Assembly: GCF_923079645.1 (NCBI RefSeq)
Contig: NZ_CAKLPY010000001.1
Coordinates: 1,694,001 to 1,758,000 of the forward strand
Length of the DNA: 64,000 bases
Source of the DNA: Emticicia aquatica
GTDB lineage: Bacteria; Bacteroidota; Bacteroidia; Cytophagales; Spirosomataceae
Direction of reading: 5' to 3'
This document shows positions 48,399-56,498 of this stretch, piece by piece. The notes beneath the pieces are model-generated. The model searched no databases and had not been told where the DNA came from. It saw only the letters and a program-made list of their open reading frames with translations. Each line of letters opens with the position of its first letter. The first letter of the stretch is position 1. A program made the translations under genes and the position numbers.

Positions 48399-50957
48399 AT
48401 GAAATTACTAAAAACCACTTTTTTAAGTTCATTGGCTTTTTGTCTCGCATTTGGCACGTACGCTCAAAAAAAAGATGACAAAAAACCTGAAGAAACTAAA
48501 CCTGCCACAACAGCACCCGCAGCTCCAGCAAAACCTGCTGAAGCTCCAAAAACTGGTCCAAAACCTTACAAAGAAGTTATTACAAGCAAGGCTATTTCGA
48601 GTAATGGATTAATGACAGTTCATAAAATTGATGAAAAGTTTTTTTTTGAAGTGAGTGATACACTCATTGGCAGAGATATTATGACGGTTACTCGTTATTC
48701 AAAAACGGCGGCTGGTGGTGGAATTTTTGGTGGAGAAGAAGTTAATCGTCAAGTAGTTAGATGGGAAAAAGGGCCTGAAAATAAATTATTTTTGCGTTCT
48801 ATCACCTTCATTATTGCAAGTCCAGATAGCACAAAACCTATTTTTCAATCTGTAAAAAACTCAAGTGCAGACCCAATAATTGGCGTTTTTGACATTAAAG
48901 CACTTAGAAAAGATACATCTTCGGTTATTGAAGTAACTGATTTTTTCAAAGGTGACAATCAAGTTTTTTCACTAGACCCTATTAATAAACAATTTTTAAA
49001 AATCGCTGGATTACAGCCTGACCGCTCGTTTATTCAGCATATCCGTACTTATCCGATAAATACTGAAATTCGTACCACAAAAACTTTCAGTGTCGTTCCC
49101 CCATCAGTTTCTTTGGTTCCAATGCCACAAATAGGGCAATATTTACCTGCTTCACGTGATGCGGGAGTAGTTACAATGGAGTTTAATACATCAATGATTA
49201 TTCTTCCTAAAACTCCGATGCGTAAACGTTATTTCGACCCACGCGTTGGATATTTTGCTAATCAATATGCAAATTTTGGTGAAGAATCTCAGAAATCTGA
49301 TAATGAAATTTTTGCGGTAAGATGGAAACTCGAACCAAAATCTCAAGCAGATGCTGAACGTCAAAAACGTGGAGAATTGATTGAACCAAAAAAACCAATC
49401 ATTTACTACATTGACCCTGCAACACCACAAAAATGGCAAAAATACTTAAAAGCAGGTGTTGATGATTGGCAAGTAGCTTTTGAAAAAGCAGGATGGAAAA
49501 ACGCTATTCGTGGAGAATACATGAATCCGAAAGACAGCATGAGTTTGGAAGATGCCCGATATTCTGTTATTAGGTATTTTGCTGCTGATATTCAAAACGC
49601 TTATGGACCGAACGTGCATGACCCTCGCAGCGGTGAAATTTTAGAAAGTCATATCGGTTGGTACCATAATGTGATGCGTTTGTTACGAAATTGGTATTTG
49701 ATTCAAACGGCAGCTTCCGACCCTCGCTCAAGAATGAAAAACTTTGATGATGAATTAATGGGACAACTCATTCGTTTTGTTTCTTCACATGAAGTTGGTC
49801 ACACCATTGGTTTGCGTCATAATATGGGAGCAAGTTCGGCCACACCAGTTGAAAAACTGCGTGATAAAGACTGGGTTGCTAAAAATGGTCATACTTCGTC
49901 AATTATGGATTATGCTCGTTTCAATTATGTAGCTCAACCAGAAGATGGAATTACTGATTTCTTCCCAAGAATTGGTGATTATGACATTTGGGCGATTCAG
50001 TGGGCGTATAAATATTTTGCAGATGCACAAAGTGCTAAGGAAGAAAAAGCTATTTTGAATGATTTGACAAAAGAAGCTGTAAAAGACCCACGCAAACGTT
50101 TTGGCACAGAAATTAGCCCTTCTGACCCACGTTATCAAACTGAAGATTTGAGCGACAACGCTATGAAAGCATCAGATTATGGTATTAAAAACTTACAACG
50201 AATATTACCAAATCTGCTTGAATGGAGTAAAGAAAATGGCGAAACATATAAAGAACTAGCCGAATTATACGCAAACGTTTCTGCTCAATACCGTCGTTAT
50301 ATAGGCCACGTAACTAAAAATATTGGTGGAATTTACGACACGCCAAAAACGTATGACATGGAAGGTAATGTATTTGAAGTTGTACCAAAAGCAATGCAAA
50401 AAGACGCAGTTTCATTCTTAAATCGCCAAGTTTTTGAAACGCCAACGTGGCTTTTAGATAAAAATGTTTTAAACAAAATTAATCCTGAGCAAGGAGTTGA
50501 AGCAGTAAAAGCCATTCAAGAAACATCATTAAATAGTCTATTTGCCGGAGATAGAATGGTTCGATTGATGGAAACAGGTTCGGCAAGTAATGCAAATTAC
50601 AATTTAGATGAATTAATGACTGATTTAAGAAGCAGTATTTGGTCAGAATTGAAAACTAAAAAAACAATTGATATTTATCGCCGTAACTTACAAAAAGTAT
50701 TTATTGAGAAAGTTACTTCATTGCTAAACCCTGGAATGACAACTGTTTCATTCATTCCACAAGGTGCAAGTTATGGATTTGAAAGTCGCAGCGTTGACTT
50801 GAAAAAAACGGACTTACCATCAATTGCTAGAGCACATTTGGAATCATTGAAAAATGAAATCAAAGCTGCATTACCATTAACGATTGATAAGATGAGTAAA
50901 TATCATTTACAAGATGTTTTACAAAGAATTGAAAATGCCTTGAATCCAAATAAATAA
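48399..50957 (+). CDS. exported zinc-dependent metalloprotease (DUF5117/DUF5118 type)
   Basis: 852 residues; signal peptide MKLLKTTFLSSLAFCLAFGTYAQ, then a Lys/Pro/Ala-rich spacer (about 24-55). DUF5118 and DUF5117 regions follow (about 60-330, with VHKIDEKFFFEVSDTLIGRDIM). Zinc motif H464-E-V-G-H468 in SSHEVGHTIGLRHN fits the metzincin-like HExxHxxGxxH. SIMDYARFNYVAQPED carries the Met-turn. The C-terminal half is family-specific. Present as multiple paralogs in many Bacteroidota; likely periplasmic or surface protein degradation. Confidence 0.9.
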   Translation: MKLLKTTFLSSLAFCLAFGTYAQKKDDKKPEETKPATTAPAAPAKPAEAPKTGPKPYKEVITSKAISSNGLMTVHKIDEKFFFEVSDTLIGRDIMTVTRYSKTAAGGGIFGGEEVNRQVVRWEKGPENKLFLRSITFIIASPDSTKPIFQSVKNSSADPIIGVFDIKALRKDTSSVIEVTDFFKGDNQVFSLDPINKQFLKIAGLQPDRSFIQHIRTYPINTEIRTTKTFSVVPPSVSLVPMPQIGQYLPASRDAGVVTMEFNTSMIILPKTPMRKRYFDPRVGYFANQYANFGEESQKSDNEIFAVRWKLEPKSQADAERQKRGELIEPKKPIIYYIDPATPQKWQKYLKAGVDDWQVAFEKAGWKNAIRGEYMNPKDSMSLEDARYSVIRYFAADIQNAYGPNVHDPRSGEILESHIGWYHNVMRLLRNWYLIQTAASDPRSRMKNFDDELMGQLIRFVSSHEVGHTIGLRHNMGASSATPVEKLRDKDWVAKNGHTSSIMDYARFNYVAQPEDGITDFFPRIGDYDIWAIQWAYKYFADAQSAKEEKAILNDLTKEAVKDPRKRFGTEISPSDPRYQTEDLSDNAMKASDYGIKNLQRILPNLLEWSKENGETYKELAELYANVSAQYRRYIGHVTKNIGGIYDTPKTYDMEGNVFEVVPKAMQKDAVSFLNRQVFETPTWLLDKNVLNKINPEQGVEAVKAIQETSLNSLFAGDRMVRLMETGSASNANYNLDELMTDLRSSIWSELKTKKTIDIYRRNLQKVFIEKVTSLLNPGMTTVSFIPQGASYGFESRSVDLKKTDLPSIARAHLESLKNEIKAALPLTIDKMSKYHLQDVLQRIENALNPNK

Positions 50958-50978
50958 TAACACAGTTTTTAAGAAAGC

Positions 50979-51008
50979 AAAAAGCGAGGCGAAAGTCTCG
51001 CTTTTTTT
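50979..51008. terminator. bidirectional rho-independent terminator
   Basis: Stem AAAAAGCGAGGC / GTCTCGCTTTTT (one G-T pair) closed by a GAAA tetraloop, between the convergent metalloprotease and TPR genes. Confidence 0.9.
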
Positions 51009-51020
51009 GTATGCACTAAC

Positions 51021-51509
51021 TCATTTCATCCATTCTTCGGCTTCTCTCTTTCCGCCCAAACCTTGTGTTATGACTTCTTTTAATATTTTTTTTGCTCTTT
51101 GTATTTTTCCCATTTTCAGATTTACTAAAGCAGTGTAGAATTTTCCTTTATTTTCTACTAAATCTGCATTTTGCTCAAGTTTTTCAAAATAAATCATCGC
51201 AATATCATATTCTTTCATTTGTAATGCAGTTAAACCTGCCAATTCTATTGCTTGCAATTTTTTTCCAACGAGTTTTTCAAACACGACTGCCGCTTCTGCA
51301 TATTTTTTCTCATTATAAAACCGTTTACCTATTGCCAAACTATCTCCTGGATTCTCATTTATAGGTAGTTTAGTGAGATTTTGTTCAATATAAACATCTG
51401 TCATTTTTGGTAAATCTTTTCTTATTAAAAACCAATATCCTGCCCAAATAAATAATATTGAAGCTATTATAATGATAAATTTGTTAAATCTAAAAAAAGG
51501 TAATTTCAT
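51021..51509 (-). CDS. membrane-anchored TPR-like protein
   Basis: 162 residues: one N-terminal helix (FIIIIASILFIWAGYWFLI, about 11-29), then helical repeats (DSLAIGKRFYNEKKYAEAAVVFEKL, IELAGLTALQMKEYDIAMIYFEKL, NKGKFYTALVNLKMGKIQRAKKILKEV). Resembles bacterial TPR anchors with a periplasmic domain; partners unknown. The 224 bases upstream to 51734 contain no gene that I can support. Confidence 0.78.
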   Translation of the reverse strand: MKLPFFRFNKFIIIIASILFIWAGYWFLIRKDLPKMTDVYIEQNLTKLPINENPGDSLAIGKRFYNEKKYAEAAVVFEKLVGKKLQAIELAGLTALQMKEYDIAMIYFEKLEQNADLVENKGKFYTALVNLKMGKIQRAKKILKEVITQGLGGKREAEEWMK

Positions 51510-51734
51510 TTGTAGGAGTTTTTTAAATAATTACTTCTGAGATGAACACTATCGTACATTCTACTGCGAATAACGAATTATTCATTGAACAATCCAAAGT
51601 CAAACTAAAATATCCTAACTTATTTCATTTAAGTTTTATACTTTTAATTAATTAATAATCAGATATTTATACTTAACTTTCAATGAAAATTTTATCAAAA
51701 AAACATTGTTTTCAACCCATTAAAAATTAAAATT

Positions 51735-52088
51735 ATGACAAACAAACGTTATCTTTCACTAACAATTCAAGCAATTTATGTCTGTTTGACAAGCCTTCAA
51801 CTCATCTTTATTCCAAATACATTACTTGGAATGTTTGGTTTTGAACCAACCACAGAAATCTGGATTAAAGTTTTTGGTGTTGTTTTGCTTTCACTTTCTG
51901 TCGTTTATTATGGCATAATCAAATACGGAAACGACGATGTTGTTAGCTTTACTATTTGGAGTAGAATACTCGTAGGAGTTGGTTTTACATTATTTTCTAT
52001 TCTAGGAATTGCCCCTATTACGCTTATTCTATTCGCAGGAATTGATGTTGCAACTGCCATTTGGACTTGGTTTGAGTTGAAAAAATAG
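51735..52088 (+). CDS. small four-helix membrane protein
   Basis: 117 residues with about four hydrophobic helices (LTIQAIYVCLTSLQLIFIP, IWIKVFGVVLLSLSVVYYGI, ILVGVGFTLFSILGI, ITLILFAGIDVATAIWTWFEL). Reads like a DUF4345/DoxX-style small membrane protein, but no signature residue decides. Function unknown. Confidence 0.7.
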   Translation: MTNKRYLSLTIQAIYVCLTSLQLIFIPNTLLGMFGFEPTTEIWIKVFGVVLLSLSVVYYGIIKYGNDDVVSFTIWSRILVGVGFTLFSILGIAPITLILFAGIDVATAIWTWFELKK

Positions 52089-52107
52089 CTAAATCCAAAG
52101 TTTTGGC

Positions 52108-52142
52108 ACAAATGATTTAACGATTATTTTCTAATCATTTGT
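52108..52142 (+). terminator. possible terminator after the small membrane-protein gene
   Basis: 10-bp perfect arms ACAAATGATT (52108-52117) and AATCATTTGT (52133-52142), 15-base loop. AT-rich stem and no tight U-run, so moderate support. Confidence 0.45.
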
Positions 52143-52221
52143 TCAGCTTCTTTATATTTTTTCTTCATGGAATTATAAAAGAATAATCTGTAATTTTACC
52201 ATTCAATTAATCACTAGAAAA

Positions 52222-53571
52222 ATGTTTTTAAAGTTCAGAAGTATATCTTTTATTTATCTCATCAGTATTATTGTCAGTTCTTGTATTACAACTATAAAGC
52301 CTAAATCGACAACTGTATTTGTTAATGGTTTTCCAGAAGGTTTAGAAAATGTGTCAAAAAGTAGTTATTCGGGAGCAACTATCGAGCTATCTGGTGGCAT
52401 TTGGTATTTTGAAAACGCACTAATTGGTACAACTGTAAATGATGTAAAAAATGGTTCTAAGGCTATCAGAATTAAAGAAGATGGCTTTATTCGCATGAAT
52501 TATGACATTTTTGGTGTGAAAGAAATCAACATTTCCTATGCAGCCTATCAGGGCGATGGAGATAGCGAATGGGAAATATATTCATCTAAAAATAGTGGAA
52601 GTACTTGGACAAAGGTTGGAAATACTCAAAAAACTTCGGGCAGTAAACTTTCTACAACCGCCTTTTCTATCAATGACCCAAATAAAATTAGGTTTGAAAT
52701 CAGGAAAATTTCTGGTGGAACAAATCGCCTAAATATTGATGATATTATTATTACATCAACTGGCGATTCACCCATTAATTCGACCGTCGCAACACGTGAT
52801 GACAATATTGCTTTAGGGAATCCGAGTAATGCCAATGCTAAAGAAGAAAACAATTTTTTGATGGAGAAAAAACAATATGTGCTTTCATATAATAGAAGCA
52901 AAGCAACTGCAAATTGGGTAAGTTGGCATTTAAGTACAGCATGGAAAGGTGCAACTGAGCGAACAAATAATTTTCGTCCTGACCAAACACTACCCAATGG
53001 TTGGTACAAAGTTCAAACTGATGATTATACAAATTCTGGATTCGACCGTGGGCATCTTTGTCCATCGGACGACCGTGATGGTAGCTATGAAGATAACGAC
53101 GAAACATTTTTAATGACAAATATTGCTCCACAAGCACCTAACAACAATCGTGGACTTTGGGCAGACTTAGAAGCATATTCTAGGAAAATCGCTGAAAGTG
53201 GCAATGAATTATACATCATTGCAGGTGTTTATGGTAAAGGTGGAACGGGTAGCAATGGCGGTAAAACAAGTACACTCGAAAATGGAAAAGTAGTCGTGCC
53301 AGAATCATTTTGGAAAGTTATTGTTATTTTGCCTATTGGTAGTAACGATATTAGTAGAATTGATACGCAAACTCGCGTAATTGCGATAAATGTGCCGAAT
53401 AAAGAAAACGTTGGTAGTACCAAATGGGGAGAATATCGGCTAAGTGTTGACGACCTAGAAGACCTTACTGGTTATGATTTTTTATCAAACGTGCCAAGTG
53501 CTATCCAAAAATCTTTAGAAGCAAGAAAAGATGCTGGACCAACACTAAAAATTTCAACTTTGAGATATTAA
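52222..53571 (+). CDS. DNA/RNA non-specific endonuclease, secreted lipoprotein
   Basis: 449 residues. Lipoprotein signal ending IIVSSC (about residue 20). N-terminal jelly-roll domain (about 30-175, GIWYFENALIGTT, NISYAAYQGDGDSEWEIYSS, RLNIDDIIIT). Nuclease domain from about 205 with the NUC1 signature D275-R-G-H278 in GFDRGHLCPSDDR, the metal-ligand Asn block TNIAPQAPNNNRGLWADLE, and IIAGVYG. Cleaves extracellular DNA and RNA, probably for nutrient scavenging. Followed after 30 bases by the CotH-like gene on the same strand. Confidence 0.92.
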   Translation: MFLKFRSISFIYLISIIVSSCITTIKPKSTTVFVNGFPEGLENVSKSSYSGATIELSGGIWYFENALIGTTVNDVKNGSKAIRIKEDGFIRMNYDIFGVKEINISYAAYQGDGDSEWEIYSSKNSGSTWTKVGNTQKTSGSKLSTTAFSINDPNKIRFEIRKISGGTNRLNIDDIIITSTGDSPINSTVATRDDNIALGNPSNANAKEENNFLMEKKQYVLSYNRSKATANWVSWHLSTAWKGATERTNNFRPDQTLPNGWYKVQTDDYTNSGFDRGHLCPSDDRDGSYEDNDETFLMTNIAPQAPNNNRGLWADLEAYSRKIAESGNELYIIAGVYGKGGTGSNGGKTSTLENGKVVVPESFWKVIVILPIGSNDISRIDTQTRVIAINVPNKENVGSTKWGEYRLSVDDLEDLTGYDFLSNVPSAIQKSLEARKDAGPTLKISTLRY

Positions 53572-53601
53572 CCAAAAATTCCACTGCATTTTATTAACAA
53601 C

Positions 53602-55236
53602 ATGAAAAAACTTTACTTTATCTTTTTACTAACAATTAGCACATTTGTTAAAATTTCGGCACAAACACTAACGTCCTCTACATTACCAATTTTGATTTTC
53701 AATACGAATGGAGCAGTTATTTACGATGAACCAAAAACTAAAACTGAGTTAAAAATTATTTATAATGGTGTTGGAAAAATCAACAATGTAAACGATGCTC
53801 CGAACCATTACAATGGTTTTGCAGGGTTAGAATACAGAGGTTCTTCTTCGCAAATGTTTCCAAAAAAAGGTTATGGAATCGAACTTTGGGATGAAAAATC
53901 TGAAGCAAAAGAAGTGAGCCTTTTAGGAATGCCCAAAGAGTCTGATTGGATTCTTTTTGCGTCTTACAACGAAAAAAGTTTCATGCACAATGTCCTTACG
54001 ATGAGAATTGCTCGTGAAATGGGAATGTACGCCACTCGAACACAATACGTTGAAGTAATAATCAATGGAGCTTACATGGGAGTTTATGTCTTTGAAGAAA
54101 AAATCAAACGTGGAGAAGATCGTGTTAATATTTCAAAACTAAAAGAAACTGACTTAAAAGGTGACGATATAACTGGTGGATATATTTTTAAAGCCGATAA
54201 AGATACTGGTTCAAAGCTAGGAAGTTGGCGTTCTAAATACCCAAATTATCCTGCATTCAATAATAACTTCACTAATTTTCTCTACGAATACCCAAAGACA
54301 ATTACCGCAGAACAAAAAGCTTATCTTAAAAATTACGTAGATAATGCAGAAAATGCTTTACAAAATGAAAATTACCGGGATAAAATCAACGGCTATCGAA
54401 AATATTTCGACACAAAATCATTTATACAATTATTCTTGATAAATGAAGTTTCTAAAAATGTTGACGGCTACCGCATTAGTACATATTTCAACAAAGATAA
54501 AGATAGTAAAGGAGGTAAAATTAAAGCTGGGCCACCTTGGGATTATGACATTTCTTACGGAAACGGAAATTACTGTGAAGGAAATTCACCCTTTGGATTT
54601 TCGTATAATTTTAACAAGATATGTGGAACTGATTATTGGCAAGTGCCTTTTTGGTGGGAAAGAATGCTGGGTGATTCAGCATTTGTGCGTGAATTAGGGC
54701 AGGAATATAGCTTTCAAAGAAAATATGGAGCATTACAAACTGACCGAATAAATAAGCATATTGATACGCTTACAAGAACTTTAAGAGAGCCAATTGGTAG
54801 AAATTTTCAAAAATGGCAAATTTTAGGCACTTATGTTTGGCCACAGCCAGCTCCGTACCCAAGCACATGGGAAGGTGAAATAAATGAATTAAAATCTTTC
54901 ATTAATCAACGCCTTGCGTGGCTCGACAATAATATCAAAACCGATTTTGCCATTACCGCCAATGAGCCAAGTTTAGAAAATGTGTCAATTAATGCATTTC
55001 CAAATCCATTTTTAGAACGGATAAATATTAATATTCAGTCTATAATTCCTGAAAAAGCCAAAATAACTTTACTTGATAATACTGGAAAAACGCTATATAA
55101 TTCCGTAGAGAATCTTCAAGTTGGGGACAATGATTTTTATATCCAACTAAATGACTATCAAATAGTTAATGGAATAAAGTTTTTACAAATTGAAGTCGAT
55201 GGCAAAAGGATTGTCAAAAAATTGGTTCAACAATAA
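53602..55236 (+). CDS. CotH kinase-like secreted protein with T9SS sorting domain
   Basis: 544 residues. Signal peptide MKKLYFIFLLTISTFVKISA; CotH domain about 60-440: YRGSSSQMFPKKGYGIELWD, LGMPKESDWILFASYNEKSFMHNVL, TQYVEVIINGAYMGVYVFEEKIKRG, then the C-terminal signature GGKIKAGPPWDYDISYGN (family KxGPxWDxDxxxGN). CotH proteins are atypical protein kinases; relatives occur as spore-coat and surface proteins. The final ~75 residues (NAFPNPFLERININIQS, IVKKLVQQ) form a T9SS type A sorting domain, so it is exported by the type IX system. Confidence 0.92.
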   Translation: MKKLYFIFLLTISTFVKISAQTLTSSTLPILIFNTNGAVIYDEPKTKTELKIIYNGVGKINNVNDAPNHYNGFAGLEYRGSSSQMFPKKGYGIELWDEKSEAKEVSLLGMPKESDWILFASYNEKSFMHNVLTMRIAREMGMYATRTQYVEVIINGAYMGVYVFEEKIKRGEDRVNISKLKETDLKGDDITGGYIFKADKDTGSKLGSWRSKYPNYPAFNNNFTNFLYEYPKTITAEQKAYLKNYVDNAENALQNENYRDKINGYRKYFDTKSFIQLFLINEVSKNVDGYRISTYFNKDKDSKGGKIKAGPPWDYDISYGNGNYCEGNSPFGFSYNFNKICGTDYWQVPFWWERMLGDSAFVRELGQEYSFQRKYGALQTDRINKHIDTLTRTLREPIGRNFQKWQILGTYVWPQPAPYPSTWEGEINELKSFINQRLAWLDNNIKTDFAITANEPSLENVSINAFPNPFLERININIQSIIPEKAKITLLDNTGKTLYNSVENLQVGDNDFYIQLNDYQIVNGIKFLQIEVDGKRIVKKLVQQ

Positions 55237-55238
55237 CA

Positions 55239-55697
55239 TTATTCAGCTGGTTTAATCATGTAAGTGTGTTGAATTCCATCTTCGATATAATCATTACCAG
55301 TGAGTTCAAAGCCAAGAGATTGATAAAATTTAATCAAATAGCTTTGAGCTCCGATTTTTATAGGCTCATTTCCAAAAATTTCAATCGTTTTTTCTATTGA
55401 TTTTTGCATCAAAATTTTCCCTAATCCACCTCCTCTTGCATGAGCTGAAGTCACAACTCGGCCAATCGAAGTAAAACCTTCATAATAAACACTTTTTCCA
55501 AATAGACGAGTATAAGCTGATAATTTATTGTTTTCATCAACTAACATAAAATGCAATGCCAAATTATCTTTTCCATCGGCATCAACAAATGGACAATTTT
55601 GCTCAACAACAAAAACTTCTTGCCGTAAAATCATTATTGAATAAAGTTCGTCCAAACTTAACTCGTAAAAAGGCACACACTTGCTTGTAAAATTCAT
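55239..55697 (-). CDS. elaA: ElaA-type GNAT acetyltransferase
   Basis: 152 residues from ATG 55697 (MNFTSKCVPFYEL); a TTG five codons upstream is possible. ElaA family blocks: ELYSIMILRQEVFVVEQNCPFVDADGKD, LHFMLVDE, IGRVVTSAHARGGGLGKILMQKSIE (acetyl-CoA loop R-G-G-G-L-G) and IKIGAQSYLIKFYQSLGF. Substrate not established. Its stop lies 2 bases from the CotH gene stop (convergent). Confidence 0.93.
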   Translation of the reverse strand: MNFTSKCVPFYELSLDELYSIMILRQEVFVVEQNCPFVDADGKDNLALHFMLVDENNKLSAYTRLFGKSVYYEGFTSIGRVVTSAHARGGGLGKILMQKSIEKTIEIFGNEPIKIGAQSYLIKFYQSLGFELTGNDYIEDGIQHTYMIKPAE

Positions 55698-55773
55698 ATT
55701 TTTGAAGCTCAATAAACTATTTTCTAAAAAACAAAGACGAATAAATTACTATTTATCTATTATTTGAAAATCT

Positions 55774-56469
55774 ATGTTGCTCAATATACATACACATCAA
55801 GCAGAAAAACAAGCAGACGAGCAAATAATTTATAATTATATTATTCCAGAAGTCGAAGAAGAGTTAGCTTCATTTACCGAAAATATAAATGCAAATGATT
55901 GGTTATCCATTGGGATTCATCCTTGGTTTATTAGTGAAAACAATCAAAAAACTCAACTTGAAAAACTGAGACAGTTAGCTTATAATCAAACAGTTAAGTT
56001 TATTGGTGAATGTGGCCTTGACCGATTAAAAGGTTCTCCCCTACCCCTTCAAGAGGAGATTTTTATTAAGCAAATCAGGATTGCAGAAGAGGTAAAAAAA
56101 CCTATAATAATTCATTGTGTAAAATGTTTTAATGAACTCCTTTCAATCAAAAAAATTGTTCGACCAAAAGTACCGATGATTGTACATGGTTTCAATAATA
56201 ATCAACAAATTGCACAAACATTGCTCGAACGAGGTTTTTATCTTTCGCTGGGAGCTGCAATTTTGAATTTAGATTCCAATGCTGCTCAGATTTTAAAAAA
56301 AATGCCTTTAGAAAAGCTATTTCTCGAAACCGATGATTCGGCAATTTCTATTCTAGAGATTTACGAACGGGCATCATTTCTTTTAAATATTCCACAAAAT
56401 ATTCTTGTAGATACCATTTTTTCTAACTATTTAGAAATTTCTAGCCAAAGTATAAAAATCACCCAATAA
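55774..56469 (+). CDS. TatD family metal-dependent hydrolase
   Basis: 231 residues. TatD-type TIM-barrel metal ligands visible: NIHTHQ (HxH), GECGLD (Glu and Asp), IIHCVKCF, VHGFNN and LETDD. Shorter than canonical TatD (~260), lacking some outer helices. Family members are 3'-5' DNases or D-aminoacyl-tRNA deacylases; specificity cannot be read. First gene of a rightward run (29 bases before the SNF2 helicase), a neighbour that makes a nucleic-acid role plausible. Confidence 0.87.
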   Translation: MLLNIHTHQAEKQADEQIIYNYIIPEVEEELASFTENINANDWLSIGIHPWFISENNQKTQLEKLRQLAYNQTVKFIGECGLDRLKGSPLPLQEEIFIKQIRIAEEVKKPIIIHCVKCFNELLSIKKIVRPKVPMIVHGFNNNQQIAQTLLERGFYLSLGAAILNLDSNAAQILKKMPLEKLFLETDDSAISILEIYERASFLLNIPQNILVDTIFSNYLEISSQSIKITQ

Positions 56470-56498
56470 AAGCGTTTTTTCTTTCCTAAATAAACTCC

